From Hahellaceae bacterium (lineage in GTDB: Bacteria; Pseudomonadota; Gammaproteobacteria; Pseudomonadales; Oleiphilaceae), in the NCBI GenBank assembly GCA_016744695.1, contig JADGDV010000012.1:28611-92610 (forward strand): 64,000 nt of DNA, given 5' to 3'. The notes under the pieces were generated by a model. It made no database searches and was not told where the DNA came from. It worked only from the letters and a program-made list of their open reading frames with translations. The position numbers and the translations under genes are program-made. The first letter of the stretch is position 1; every line of letters begins with the position of its first letter. Of this stretch, positions 1 through 8,839 are shown one piece after another.

Positions 1-617
1 TCCGGATTAATATAAAGATCTATTTTAATCGTCTCTGCATCGTCTAATAACTTAAAGGTATCAACCATGCCCACTTGAATACGACGGTAGTAAATGGGCG
101 AGCCCCGTTGTACTGATGCAAGATTTTTGGTTTCAAGTGATATATGGAGCCCTGGGTAGGAATAATCTAAGGGAGGCTTTTCATTCAATGCGTTGAACTT
201 GAATTTCGGTTTTCCTTCACCCGGAATAAGCGTGATATAGTTACCCGAAATAATGGTATCTAAACCAGATACACCGGCTAAGGAAAGCTCTGGTTTAACC
301 AACCAAACTTTTGTTTCTTCCTTCAACAAGTAGGCTGATGATTTTTCAAGCTCTGCAACCACTTCAACCCCGCCTTCAGGCAACAACACCATACTAGCAA
401 CGCTGCCAACCGTGATGCCTTCATAAAGGACCACTGTTTTTCCGGCAATAATACCCGTGCCATCGTCAAACTGAATAGTTACGTCGATCGGCGCATTTAC
501 TACGCCTTTAACCACCAGCCACACACCAATAAGTAGCGCAACAAACGGCAATAACCAAATAGCCGAAATGCCATTCTTTTCTTTTAAAGTGGCTTCTCCG
601 ATATCGTTAGATTCCAT
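1..617 (-). CDS. pqiB: PqiB-type MCE-domain protein (partial, N-terminal part)
   Basis: This is the N-terminal 205 residues of an MCE-family intermembrane lipid-transport protein; the gene runs off the left edge. One transmembrane helix lies at about residues 18-40 (ISAIWLLPFVALLIGVWLVV), followed by the first MCE repeat (DVTIQFDDGTGI, VLYEGITVGSV) and the start of a second. PqiB of E. coli is about 546 residues and forms a periplasm-spanning tube. The start at 617 is preceded by AGGAAA at good spacing; an in-frame ATG at 632 overlaps the upstream gene. It directly follows two PqiA-type genes on the same strand, the usual pqiAB order, so translation is probably coupled. The family assignment is firm; the choice of PqiB over the paralogue YebT/LetB rests on the neighbours and is less certain. 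Confidence 0.85.
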   Translation of the reverse strand, partial: MESNDIGEATLKEKNGISAIWLLPFVALLIGVWLVVKGVVNAPIDVTIQFDDGTGIIAGKTVVLYEGITVGSVASMVLLPEGGVEVVAELEKSSAYLLKEETKVWLVKPELSLAGVSGLDTIISGNYITLIPGEGKPKFKFNALNEKPPLDYSYPGLHISLETKNLASVQRGSPIYYRRIQVGMVDTFKLLDDAETIKIDLYINP

Positions 618-618
618 G

Positions 619-1266
619 TTATTTTCCTGCATTTTTTTTATCCCATATCAAACGACTATCAAAGGTATTGGCAGCGAGCATTGTCATAACAATCACGCCA
701 CCAAAAGCGGTAGCGCCAGCCCCGCCGGTGATGGTGGCAATATTCCCTAAATCGACCAATGTTACCAAAACTGAAATTACGAACAAATCAAGCATAGACC
801 AGCGTCCGATAAAATGAACCATACGGTATAATATCGTGCTCTGGCGTAAGCTTAAATCCCAATGGTTCTGAGCCGTTAACAACAGCAACGTTAACGCCAG
901 CAACTTGATAACAGGTACAAATACACTGGCAATAAACACCACTAAGGCTATGGGGATCATGCCCATTTTTGCTAGTAAAATCACCCCAGACATAATCGTA
1001 TCGGAGCTTTCTTTTCCTAGTGACACAACGGTCATAACAGGGAAAATATTGGCCGGTATCATTAATATCATTGAGGTGATTAACAAAGCCCACGTACGCG
1101 CAAGGCTGTCTGGCTTTCGAAAATGAAGTTCCGTTCCGCAGGTCATGCAACAGGGAGTTGCATGACCTGTGTGCTCACTAAGCTTGTGTAATTTCTTACA
1201 GTTATGGCACGCAGACAAACCTAAAGACTTGGCAGTGACATGCCCATTAGAAGCAGGTTTAGTCAT
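619..1266 (-). CDS. pqiA: PqiA-type membrane protein, second half-size copy
   Basis: A 215-residue integral membrane protein of the paraquat-inducible protein A family. The N-terminus has a rubredoxin-like pair of CxxC motifs (CHNCKK near residue 20, CMTCGT near 40), followed by about four membrane helices, including the family motif IPANIFPVMTV near residue 69. Classical PqiA is one protein of about 417 residues with two such units; here each unit is a separate gene. The start overlaps the end of the upstream PqiA gene by 8 nt and the end lies next to the pqiB start, so the three form a tightly coupled operon. PqiA is thought to feed lipid to the PqiB channel at the inner membrane. The split form is known from Pseudomonas-type genomes and is not a frameshift: each half has its own start and its own zinc-ribbon-like head. 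Confidence 0.88.
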   Translation of the reverse strand: MTKPASNGHVTAKSLGLSACHNCKKLHKLSEHTGHATPCCMTCGTELHFRKPDSLARTWALLITSMILMIPANIFPVMTVVSLGKESSDTIMSGVILLAKMGMIPIALVVFIASVFVPVIKLLALTLLLLTAQNHWDLSLRQSTILYRMVHFIGRWSMLDLFVISVLVTLVDLGNIATITGGAGATAFGGVIVMTMLAANTFDSRLIWDKKNAGK

Positions 1267-1879
1267 GATGGTTCACAGCCCTATAATGATTGTTTTCCCA
1301 CCAGCGCCATATAGCCCAATGATCAAGGCTCGTCGTCATCACTATGGTCGACACCATTAAGCCAATAAAACAATAAAAACCTATATCAAAAGAAATACCA
1401 CCCATACCAATCAGCTTAATAAATGAGACGAGCACTCCTAACAAATACACTTCCAACATACCCCACTCTTTAATGTGGTGTTCAAATTTTAGTAACGCGG
1501 GAATATATTTATGAGGGCGGTTTGTTTTATAACAGAAGACGATATGACTACAGAGGATAATTTGAATAAAGGGAACCAGCATCGTGCATAAAAAAACGAG
1601 AAAGGCCATCCACCAATATCTCTGATCCATTAAGTGAGTAATGCCACTCAGCACGGTGTTAGAGGTTGTCTGCCCGATAATATCCAATGTCATTAAAGGG
1701 AGTACATTAGCGGGAATATAAAAAATCGTACCCGCCAACGCCGCAGCCATGACTTTTTCAAGGGCATTTTTATGCCTTGACCGTATCGATGCACCACATT
1801 GAGGGCAAGATAATTTCTCACCCTCAGCGATATCCATCGTGGAGATAATGCAATCACACTCAATACATGCCGTATGCAT
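1259..1879 (-). CDS. pqiA: PqiA-type membrane protein, first half-size copy
   Basis: A 206-residue PqiA-family protein and the first of the two half-size units. It opens with two CxxC pairs (CIECDC near residue 5, CPQCGA near 25), then the conserved helix motif IPANVLPLMTLD around residue 55 and about three further membrane segments. It is the N-terminal counterpart of the gene that follows and probably forms with it the inner-membrane part of a Pqi lipid transporter. It begins one base before the stop region of pldA (1880), so an outer-membrane phospholipase and the Pqi genes lie in one transcription unit, consistent with a shared role in outer-membrane lipid homeostasis. Family assignment is sure; heterodimer formation is inference. 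Confidence 0.88.
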   Translation of the reverse strand: MHTACIECDCIISTMDIAEGEKLSCPQCGASIRSRHKNALEKVMAAALAGTIFYIPANVLPLMTLDIIGQTTSNTVLSGITHLMDQRYWWMAFLVFLCTMLVPFIQIILCSHIVFCYKTNRPHKYIPALLKFEHHIKEWGMLEVYLLGVLVSFIKLIGMGGISFDIGFYCFIGLMVSTIVMTTSLDHWAIWRWWENNHYRAVNHHD

Positions 1880-2905
1880 TTACATAATATCCGTCAGTAA
1901 GAAGCCAACACCAATACGTTCAACTTGATGGTTGTAGTCTATTAAGCTCTCACCGTAACCATTAAAGTACTGCACATAACCTTTTAAGCGCCCCCAAAGT
2001 GGAAAACTCATACCTAACTCAAAAGCCCCATTCCCTTCTTTGAAGTTGTAACGGGTCAAACCTGAAAATTCAAGACTGCCATAAGAATAAGCCCCGGTTA
2101 CCTCATAATGGCCCAGGTAGTCTTCAATATCGGGGTTATCATCACCTTTAGGTGGAAGAGGCGTATTAGGGTCGCCATCATCTACCTTAGTATCTTCAGG
2201 AATTCGATACCAAGGCTGAACGTAAACCTCCCAATCATTTTTTGCAAACCCCAACCCTGCATAAACTCGGTTCCAACTGCGGCTCAATAGCTGTGAACGG
2301 CCATTCGATTCATGCTCAAAACCAAAACGAGTTATAATAGTGCCCCCCCAAGGCTCAAAAGGAATCGGCGCTTCATAATATACCTCAGGGCGATAATTAG
2401 TTTCTCTGAAAGGCGATGATATATCATCATTATAAAGCTGCCAAAATGACTTAAGGGTAACGCCAACGTAAACAGCATCGTTTTCAGTGAATAACTTTGA
2501 GTATGTTAAAGGTACCTTAAGGCTAATTTGCAACTTAACCTCTTGGTTTTTCATAGGCTCAGTCATTCCGGGGTATATATTCTGCTGATAAGGGTCTTGA
2601 TTCGGCTCATCCATATAGCTAAAAGGTAGAATATAGTTTTGTCGATGAGGTGTTAGCACATAAGGGTTATCTTCTGTATTTCTTTCAGCAACAAATCGTT
2701 CTGGCACCTCAACGTCATTAGCCTTTCCTTTATTAGCTAAACGTTCACAATTTTCTTTCAAAGGCAATAATAAGCTATCATCACCCGCCGCTTTAACCCC
2801 TTCTAAAATACATTCATCGACACTGGAAGTGCTGGTAGCACTAGCATTGACAGCCATTAAGGAGGTAACCAACATGCAGAGCCACCCAATAGTACTTTTA
2901 TTCAC
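1880..2905 (-). CDS. pldA: Outer membrane phospholipase A (OMPLA)
   Basis: A 341-residue phospholipase A1. A signal peptide with a cleavage site near residue 22 (VNASA) leads into a roughly 100-residue N-terminal extension and then the 12-stranded OMPLA barrel. The catalytic triad is visible as His198 and Ser200 (GFEHESNGRS) and Asn212 (SRSWNRVY); the 14-residue His-Asn spacing equals that of E. coli OMPLA (His142, Ser144, Asn156). OMPLA hydrolyses phospholipids that mislocalise to the outer leaflet. It is the first gene of the pldA-pqiA-pqiA-pqiB unit; the two functions, removal and transport of misplaced phospholipids, fit together. The N-terminal extension with two cysteines (near 32 and 53) is longer than in enterobacteria. 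Confidence 0.93.
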   Translation of the reverse strand: MNKSTIGWLCMLVTSLMAVNASATSTSSVDECILEGVKAAGDDSLLLPLKENCERLANKGKANDVEVPERFVAERNTEDNPYVLTPHRQNYILPFSYMDEPNQDPYQQNIYPGMTEPMKNQEVKLQISLKVPLTYSKLFTENDAVYVGVTLKSFWQLYNDDISSPFRETNYRPEVYYEAPIPFEPWGGTIITRFGFEHESNGRSQLLSRSWNRVYAGLGFAKNDWEVYVQPWYRIPEDTKVDDGDPNTPLPPKGDDNPDIEDYLGHYEVTGAYSYGSLEFSGLTRYNFKEGNGAFELGMSFPLWGRLKGYVQYFNGYGESLIDYNHQVERIGVGFLLTDIM

Positions 2906-3054
2906 AAAAACTCCCTTTAATCTCTTTTTTTTATATAAGCGTAGTTAACAGGCTGCCCAATTAAAAGTAAAGCATGTTTTAAATTAGACATGCTGCTAAA
3001 ATCGTACTCATAATTTCTCCCTTCTACTTACCAAACTATTATTAAGGAGCTTCT

Positions 3055-5982
3055 GTGCATTCGCTCACCAGAATCATTAGTCACCACTGGTATCGTTCTC
3101 GTCTTTTTTGGGCTCTTTTTTTAGTGTCTCTTTACTCGATTATTGGTTTTTTAGTGCTTCCTGGCGTTATTAAAGACAACATCTTCGAGCAAGTTGAGCA
3201 AAACCTTGGCTGGCAGACCAGCATTGAAAAGGTTGAGCTTAACCCCTTTGCTCTGACTTTGACCATTCACAACTTACAAATTCAAAATGAACAGCAAGAA
3301 ACCGTCGTTTCCTTCAATCGATTTCATAATAATATTGAACTCAGGTCTATAATCGAAGGCGCGGTAACCTTTGCCAACGTCGAATTAGACACGCCTTTTA
3401 TCAAGCTCTCTATTGAGAAAAACGGTAAAACCAACTTCCACAATGCCATAGAGCACGCTAGCGCCGGAAAGGCTGAAGAAATCACTCCAGAGGCCGCCGA
3501 TGAAAGTGAACTTATCAAACTATTATTTGATGGAATTCATGTTAAAGATGGCACCATCGATATTGCAGACAACTCACTCTCACAACCTATTGAGCACCAA
3601 CTTAAACCTATTAGCTTCAATCTCAAAAACTTTTCCACTCACCTTGATGAAGGCGGCGACTATCAACTGAATATTGCCTTGGGTACGGGGCAAACACTTA
3701 ACTGGCGAGGCAATGTGACTATTGCTCCTTTTCGCTCCAGTGGTTTTCTGAAAGTGACCAACATTAGGGCGCATCGACTATGGGCTTATGTTGAAGAAAG
3801 TGCCCCTTATACACTCGCTAACGCATTAGTCGCAGTGGATGGCCAGTATGAAATAAGCATGGCGAGTGAAACACCGCACCTAGTTATTAGTAATACAACG
3901 GTCATCCTAGATGACATCAAAGTTGCGACCAGCAAAACCAATGAACCTTTTGTAGATATATCAACAGTAGTCCTAGGCCCTCTAGATTTTAATCTTGAAA
4001 AGAAAGAGTTTGATATCAGCAAGCTAGTCATTGATACGGTTGCACTTAAAGTAGACCGTAACGCTCAGGGTGAGCTAGACCTATTAGCACCACTCTCTTC
4101 ATTGCCTAATAAACCAGAAACCGAGAATGAAATAAGCGAAACAGACAACTCAGAACCTTTCAAATGGTCAATTGGCAAATTACTTATCAATAATAGCCAG
4201 CTTAATGTAGCTGATCATCAACCCACTATGCCAGCGAACATACAAATCAATAACATTAATGCCCATATCAACGGGCTTAGCCAAGACCTATCTAAAAACT
4301 TAGGTTTCGGCCTTTCATATTTAATTCAAAATTCAGGAAAGAGTGAAATAACAGGTAAAATTATACCTGTGCCTTTTAATCTAACAGCCGCCCTTAACTT
4401 AGACGATATTGCGCTCACGACGATTCAACCCTACTTAAATGAACAGGTGAGAATAAACATTGAAGAAGGGACGCTATCTATTGATGGTCAATTAAACCTA
4501 TCTTCTAAAGAAGAAACCATTCATGGGGGGTTTGAAGGTTCAATCAATGTCGATGAATTTAACACCACCGACCAAGCTGTGAACCAACGACTCATAGGCT
4601 GGAAGCATCTTGCCATTACGCCTATAAAAATTAATTTTAACCCTCTGGCTATTGATATTAGTGATGTTCGGTTAGAAGAGCCTTATGGTCGCGTGATTGT
4701 TACAGAAGACCGTTCAACTAACCTAGCCCAACTAGCAGTCACTCCTCAACCCGAACAAGATGAAAAAATACAAGAAAAAGTCGATTCAAAAAGTAGCCCC
4801 GCCGTACCTATCAAAATTGACCGTATATTATTTAATAATGGGGTAGCATACTTTGCCGACCTATCGCTAAAGCCTCAGTTTGGCACAGGCATTCAAAATA
4901 TAAACGGTGAAATAAGCGGGTTATCTTCAAACAACCTTGAAAGAGCCAATGTATCTATTAAAGGCACCATTGAAGATTATGGTAAGGCCATAATCAAAGG
5001 GAAGATTAACCCTCTAAGCGGGGATCTTTATACCGACCTCGACGTTAAGTTTAAAAATATAGAGCTATCCACATTAACACCGTACTCGGGCCGCTACTCT
5101 GGCTATGCCATTGATAAAGGCAAACTCAGCCTTCATTTGAATTATAAAATTGCCAACAGAATATTGGATGGTAATAACAAACTCATTATTGATCAGCTTG
5201 AACTAGGTAGCACCGTTGACAGTGAAGAGGCTGTTAGTTTACCCCTTGAACTAGCGCTCGCCATAATGAAAGACCGCAACGGTGTTATTGATATAGACCT
5301 ACCCACTAAGGGAGACATGGATGACCCTGAGTTTAAAATCAGTGGTCTAGTATTAAACGCGCTTGTTAATGTTATCACTAAAGCCGCAACTTCACCTTTC
5401 TCTATGCTCAGCGATCTAGTCGGTGGTGATTCAGACGCGCTCAGTACGGTGTCATTTGAGCCTGGGAAAGCAGATCTAAGCACCGAGCAAATTGCAAATT
5501 TGGCCACCCTCTCTGATGCACTACAAAAGCGCCCGCAGTTGATGCTAGAAATTCGAGCCACGGTTGACCAAGAAAGTGATGGAGATGCATTAAAAACACT
5601 TAAATTAAACAAGCAATTAAAGACTGACAACACCCAACAGCGTATTGATCAAATGGAGAATCTTGTCAGTAAGCGCTCAGGACAAGCCGAGCTAAACCAG
5701 CTTAAAGCCAACTCACTCTTACCTACAAGCCAGGCACAAGCTAAACAAACCATAGACATGGTTAAGTATGAAAAATCACTCTTTAGCAACCTGCTAAGTA
5801 CAGAGCCACTGGCTAGCCTTGAACTCACCACATTGGCAAAGCAACGCATTAGCAGTATAAAAACTCAGGTTATTGAACAAAATGGCGTTGCCAATGAGCA
5901 AGTTTTTGCACTTCAGCCGTCCTTAGAAGGGAAAATTGAAAATGATGTTATTACAACGACGTTTTCTTTAAAGGCCCGCTAA
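3055..5982 (+). CDS. AsmA-like DUF748 protein
   Basis: A 975-residue inner-membrane-anchored periplasmic protein of the DUF748/AsmA-like group. It starts with GTG preceded by AAGGAGC at ideal spacing. One membrane helix is seen at about residues 15-37 (FWALFLVSLYSIIGFLVLP), then repeated blocks of alternating beta-strand sequence with the family's typical phrases (VELNPFALTLTIHNLQI near 61, VHVKDGTIDIAD-like near 160 and DRILFNNGVAYFAD near 590). Near residue 800 the phrase VSFEPGKADLS resembles the start of an OmpA-like segment, as in many DUF748 proteins. AsmA-like proteins are thought to bridge inner and outer membrane for phospholipid transport, which suits the divergent pldA-pqi operon. 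The exact substrate is unknown. Confidence 0.85.
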   Translation: MHSLTRIISHHWYRSRLFWALFLVSLYSIIGFLVLPGVIKDNIFEQVEQNLGWQTSIEKVELNPFALTLTIHNLQIQNEQQETVVSFNRFHNNIELRSIIEGAVTFANVELDTPFIKLSIEKNGKTNFHNAIEHASAGKAEEITPEAADESELIKLLFDGIHVKDGTIDIADNSLSQPIEHQLKPISFNLKNFSTHLDEGGDYQLNIALGTGQTLNWRGNVTIAPFRSSGFLKVTNIRAHRLWAYVEESAPYTLANALVAVDGQYEISMASETPHLVISNTTVILDDIKVATSKTNEPFVDISTVVLGPLDFNLEKKEFDISKLVIDTVALKVDRNAQGELDLLAPLSSLPNKPETENEISETDNSEPFKWSIGKLLINNSQLNVADHQPTMPANIQINNINAHINGLSQDLSKNLGFGLSYLIQNSGKSEITGKIIPVPFNLTAALNLDDIALTTIQPYLNEQVRINIEEGTLSIDGQLNLSSKEETIHGGFEGSINVDEFNTTDQAVNQRLIGWKHLAITPIKINFNPLAIDISDVRLEEPYGRVIVTEDRSTNLAQLAVTPQPEQDEKIQEKVDSKSSPAVPIKIDRILFNNGVAYFADLSLKPQFGTGIQNINGEISGLSSNNLERANVSIKGTIEDYGKAIIKGKINPLSGDLYTDLDVKFKNIELSTLTPYSGRYSGYAIDKGKLSLHLNYKIANRILDGNNKLIIDQLELGSTVDSEEAVSLPLELALAIMKDRNGVIDIDLPTKGDMDDPEFKISGLVLNALVNVITKAATSPFSMLSDLVGGDSDALSTVSFEPGKADLSTEQIANLATLSDALQKRPQLMLEIRATVDQESDGDALKTLKLNKQLKTDNTQQRIDQMENLVSKRSGQAELNQLKANSLLPTSQAQAKQTIDMVKYEKSLFSNLLSTEPLASLELTTLAKQRISSIKTQVIEQNGVANEQVFALQPSLEGKIENDVITTTFSLKAR

Positions 5983-5996
5983 ATACTTATACAAAT

Positions 5997-6035
5997 AACA
6001 CCCTACAATAGATTTTCACAAATCTGTAGGGTGTT
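5997..6035 (+). terminator. Hairpin after the DUF748 gene (possibly a decayed palindromic repeat)
   Basis: An 11-bp perfect outer stem (AACACCCTACA with TGTAGGGTGTT) encloses a second stem AGATTT/AAATCT with a 4-nt loop. It lies 15 nt after the DUF748 stop codon. There is no long T-run after it, so it may be a weak terminator or a 3' end stabiliser. The outer arm shares GTAGGGTGT with the palindromes at 28.0 and 42.3 kb. Confidence 0.55.
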
Positions 6036-6092
6036 CCGTACGCCCCTCCATTACACCTCCGTACTCAACCACCCCTTTAAATAACCACAAAC

Positions 6093-6102
6093 AGTGTACA
6101 CT
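6093..6102. promoter_or_regulatory. Candidate operator palindrome, upstream box
   Basis: AGTGTACACT is a perfect 10-bp palindrome. Its right part TGTACACTC recurs at 6225-6233, inside the promoter spacer of the ferredoxin reductase-desaturase operon. The two copies are 130 bp apart in direct orientation, which would suit a regulator that binds both, but no protein is assigned. Confidence 0.35.
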
Positions 6103-6216
6103 CGTGTTTTTAATATAAATTTAATATAAGACGCCATAAACCACATAACTCTCTGATATTTAAATACTTATTACCGCTACCACCAACAAATATAAAACAA
6201 CCAGATAAATCTATCA

Positions 6217-6245
6217 TTGACATATGTACACTCACGCGATATCTT
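6217..6245 (+). promoter_or_regulatory. Sigma-70 promoter of the ferredoxin reductase-desaturase operon
   Basis: A perfect -35 (TTGACA, 6217-6222), a 17-nt spacer and a -10 of TATCTT (6240-6245) lie about 70 bp upstream of the start codon at 6314. The spacer holds TGTACACTC, the second copy of a 9-mer found at 6095, so a repressor binding it would cover the promoter. Confidence 0.7.
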
Positions 6246-6313
6246 TCCGGCTTACACATGTAAGCCTAACTTAAAAAATTATCAGAATACGAAAGAATAA
6301 ACAGGAGCTAATA

Positions 6314-7480
6314 ATGGAAATAGTATCAAACACACATGAAGTACCGAGCTCTGATACCAGCTTCACAGACACCGTCACCCAGCTGCCTGGCAAGCTAAGT
6401 AACTTGCTTAAAGAGACCTTAACCAATGTTAAGGGGCTGGGGCTTTCAGCAAAGAAAGAAGCTAACACGCAAACCAACAACCATGCACTGCCTTATATTT
6501 CGGCTAGTTTAAAGCATATAACACTAGAAACCCACGACACAAAGAGCTACTTCTTTCGCTCTGAAATACCCCTTAGCACACACAAAGCAGGCGCTCATAT
6601 TAATATAGCGTTTGATGCCAACGGAGAGACCGTTAAACGTACTTATACACTCTCTTCTAGCCCTAAAGATTCAACCGAGTTTTCTATTACCGTTAAACGC
6701 GTTAATGAAGGCCTTGCCTCTAACTGGTTGTTTGAAAACCTGAGTGCAGGTGACAAAATACAAGTCAGCCAACCTCAAGGGCACTTTGTTTTGCCTTATC
6801 AGCCTGCCGGAAAAATACTAATGTTGTCAGCGGGCAGTGGTATTACACCGCTCATGTCGATGATTCGCTATTTATCAGAAACGGGAAACCGCAGTGATAT
6901 CGTATTTTTAAATTACTCGCAAACACCAAACGATATTATTTTTCATGATGAGCTAAATGCACTCACTAGCAAGCAAGCTAATGTTAAAGCGCATTTCGTG
7001 GTTGAAAGAGAAGCATCAGCAGATACCGCACATAAAGGCCGCATAAACAAAAAACAACTTTCAGAGATTGTTCCAGATGTATTGGATCGTGAAATTTATC
7101 TCTGTGGCCCGCAACCGTTTATGAAAGCCGCTGTAAGTATTCTTGATAAATTGAAGTTTAACCCCTCTCAATTGCATCTTGAGAACTTCACTGCAGACTT
7201 AAGTGCTGCCACTCAGCTGGGGTATTCAGCAGAACTTAGCTTTGCATCACTTGAAAGTAGCATTCAATCAAACCCTTCAAATACTATTTTAGAAGAAGCC
7301 GAGGCCGCAGGCTTAACACCTGCAGCGGCATGCCGTATCGGCATATGCAGAACGTGCCGATGCAAAAAAACATCAGGCACAACGGTTAACTTAATGACCG
7401 GTGAAGAATCCAGCGCAGAGGGTGATTACATTTTACCTTGTGTATCTGTAGCCAAAACCGCTACCTCTGTTGAACTATAA
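6314..7480 (+). CDS. Ferredoxin reductase-type flavoprotein with C-terminal 2Fe-2S domain
   Basis: A 388-residue electron-transfer protein of the phthalate-oxygenase-reductase type. After an about 60-residue low-complexity head come the FAD domain (RTYTLSSSP near 109), the NAD(P) domain (LSAGSGITPLMSM near 171, LCGPQPFM near 263) and a plant-type ferredoxin domain with Cys340, Cys345, Cys348 and, distally, Cys376 as [2Fe-2S] ligands. It would move electrons from NAD(P)H to the desaturase encoded 10 nt downstream. The pairing mirrors the mycobacterial Rv3230c-DesA3 pair and the pseudomonad desB arrangement. It is expressed from the promoter at 6217-6245. Function is well supported; the acyl substrate of the pair is not determined by sequence. 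Confidence 0.9.
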   Translation: MEIVSNTHEVPSSDTSFTDTVTQLPGKLSNLLKETLTNVKGLGLSAKKEANTQTNNHALPYISASLKHITLETHDTKSYFFRSEIPLSTHKAGAHINIAFDANGETVKRTYTLSSSPKDSTEFSITVKRVNEGLASNWLFENLSAGDKIQVSQPQGHFVLPYQPAGKILMLSAGSGITPLMSMIRYLSETGNRSDIVFLNYSQTPNDIIFHDELNALTSKQANVKAHFVVEREASADTAHKGRINKKQLSEIVPDVLDREIYLCGPQPFMKAAVSILDKLKFNPSQLHLENFTADLSAATQLGYSAELSFASLESSIQSNPSNTILEEAEAAGLTPAAACRIGICRTCRCKKTSGTTVNLMTGEESSAEGDYILPCVSVAKTATSVEL

Positions 7481-7490
7481 GGAGACTCTA

Positions 7491-8735
7491 ATGAACACGA
7501 ATAAAGACACTGCTAACATGAAGCCAGACCTTACATCACAACAGATAAATGGATTCCAAAAAGAACTAGATGAATTAAGGCAGTCCATTGAAGCCAAAAT
7601 AGGCAAAGACGATATCGACCATATTCAAAATATGATTGAAATGCAGCGATATCTGGAGATTTCAGGACGCCTACTTATTCACTTCAGCCTTGACCCTATT
7701 AGCTGGGCCCTAGGCGTAGCTAGCCTCAGTGCATCTCAGGTTTTAGAAAATATGGAAATTGGCCATAATGTTATACACGGCCAATATGATTTTATGGAAG
7801 ACCCTAAAATCAACTCAGACTACGAGTGGTCAATAACGGGCACCACTAAAAACTGGAAGCGAGCACATAACCATCACCATCATACTTATACCAACGTAAT
7901 TGGCAAAGATACTGATTATGGCTTTGGCGTATTTCGAATTTCTGATGATGTAAAGTGGAAACCGATACACTTATTACAGCCTATACTTAACCCAATCAGT
8001 GCGATGGTTTTTGAATATTCTATTGCACTATATGACTTGCAGATCACTCAATACGTTCTACCAAAATGGTTACGACAAGAAGAGCATGCAGAGTTACTAT
8101 CAAAAAGTGAACTTCTGCAAGAGCTTAAAGATTTTGCCATAAAGAGTGGTAAGAAAGGGCTTAAAGAATATGCATTTTACCCACTATTAGCGGGCCCTCT
8201 AGCACCTAAAGTTCTGGCAGGTAATATATCAGCTCAAGTGCTTCGAAATGTATGGGCCTTTGCCGTTATTTACTGTGGTCATTTACCTGATGGTAACTAC
8301 ACCTTCACAGAAAAAGAAATGGAAGCCGAAACAAAAGGGCAGTGGTATTTACGACAAATTCTTGGTTCGAGCAACTTTGAAGGCAGCTTACTCGTTCATA
8401 TTATGAGCGGTCATTTAAGCCACCAAATTGAGCATCATTTGTACCCAGATATCCCCGCTTGGCGCTATCGTGAAATGGGGCCAAAGGTAGAGGCCATTTG
8501 TGAAAAATATGGCGTACCTTACCAAAAAGGAAAAATGGTTCCGATGTTGAAAACCGTAGCCCAGCGCGTTGTTAAATATTCTGTGCCTGAGCGCAGTGAG
8601 TGGCCTACAGTCGGTAAGCTAGTGGGTAATGTAAAAGGTAGAATTTTTGGTAAGAAAGAAGCGACCCCATCGCCAAAAGAAGCGATCGTTGAAGCTAAAG
8701 AAAAACGACCATTGGAAGTCGTTAAAGCGGCATAA
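7491..8735 (+). CDS. Membrane fatty-acid desaturase
   Basis: A 414-residue di-iron acyl desaturase. The three histidine boxes are visible: HNVIH (residues 92-96), HNHHHH (126-131) and HQIEHH (311-316), with hydrophobic stretches between them. The start chosen is the ATG at 7491 after AAGGAG six bases upstream; an in-frame TTG at 7470 lies inside the preceding gene. By analogy with DesA3 and pseudomonal DesB it inserts a double bond, probably delta-9, into acyl-CoA or phospholipid acyl chains, with electrons from the preceding reductase. The C-terminal 40 residues are Lys/Glu/Pro-rich and look unstructured. A role in cold adaptation or in remodelling exogenous fatty acids is inference. Confidence 0.92.
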   Translation: MNTNKDTANMKPDLTSQQINGFQKELDELRQSIEAKIGKDDIDHIQNMIEMQRYLEISGRLLIHFSLDPISWALGVASLSASQVLENMEIGHNVIHGQYDFMEDPKINSDYEWSITGTTKNWKRAHNHHHHTYTNVIGKDTDYGFGVFRISDDVKWKPIHLLQPILNPISAMVFEYSIALYDLQITQYVLPKWLRQEEHAELLSKSELLQELKDFAIKSGKKGLKEYAFYPLLAGPLAPKVLAGNISAQVLRNVWAFAVIYCGHLPDGNYTFTEKEMEAETKGQWYLRQILGSSNFEGSLLVHIMSGHLSHQIEHHLYPDIPAWRYREMGPKVEAICEKYGVPYQKGKMVPMLKTVAQRVVKYSVPERSEWPTVGKLVGNVKGRIFGKKEATPSPKEAIVEAKEKRPLEVVKAA

Positions 8736-8776
8736 ATAAGCCCCTAAGCTCGATTATCGCTTTGATGAAGAAAAAT

Positions 8777-8810
8777 GGAGTCAGGATTTGTTATCATAGG
8801 TCCTGATTCC
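8777..8810 (+). terminator. Hairpin downstream of the desaturase gene
   Basis: GGAGTCAGGA and TCCTGATTCC form a 10-bp stem (one G-U pair) around a 14-nt loop, in the 104-bp gap between the desaturase and patatin genes. No T-run follows, so termination is uncertain; it may instead sit in the leader of the patatin gene. Confidence 0.4.
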
Positions 8811-8839
8811 AGCTACACCCTTCCATCAAGACTGCGAAT

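Larger units (their letters stand above)
5983..6313. other. 331-bp intergenic region with hairpin, two TGTACACTC boxes and a promoter
   Basis: The longest gene-free stretch. It contains a strong hairpin just after the DUF748 stop (5997-6035), two copies of TGTACACTC (6095-6103 and 6225-6233), and a near-consensus sigma-70 promoter (6217-6245) upstream of the ferredoxin reductase gene. No open frame of note was seen. Confidence 0.7.

Noticed and set aside
5193..5633. Open frame of 146 codons antisense to the DUF748 gene
   Set aside because: Composition mirrors the codon bias of the sense gene; no ribosome site, no recognisable domain.
7470..7490. TTG start for the desaturase, inside the reductase gene
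   Set aside because: The ATG at 7491 has a perfect AAGGAG six bases upstream.
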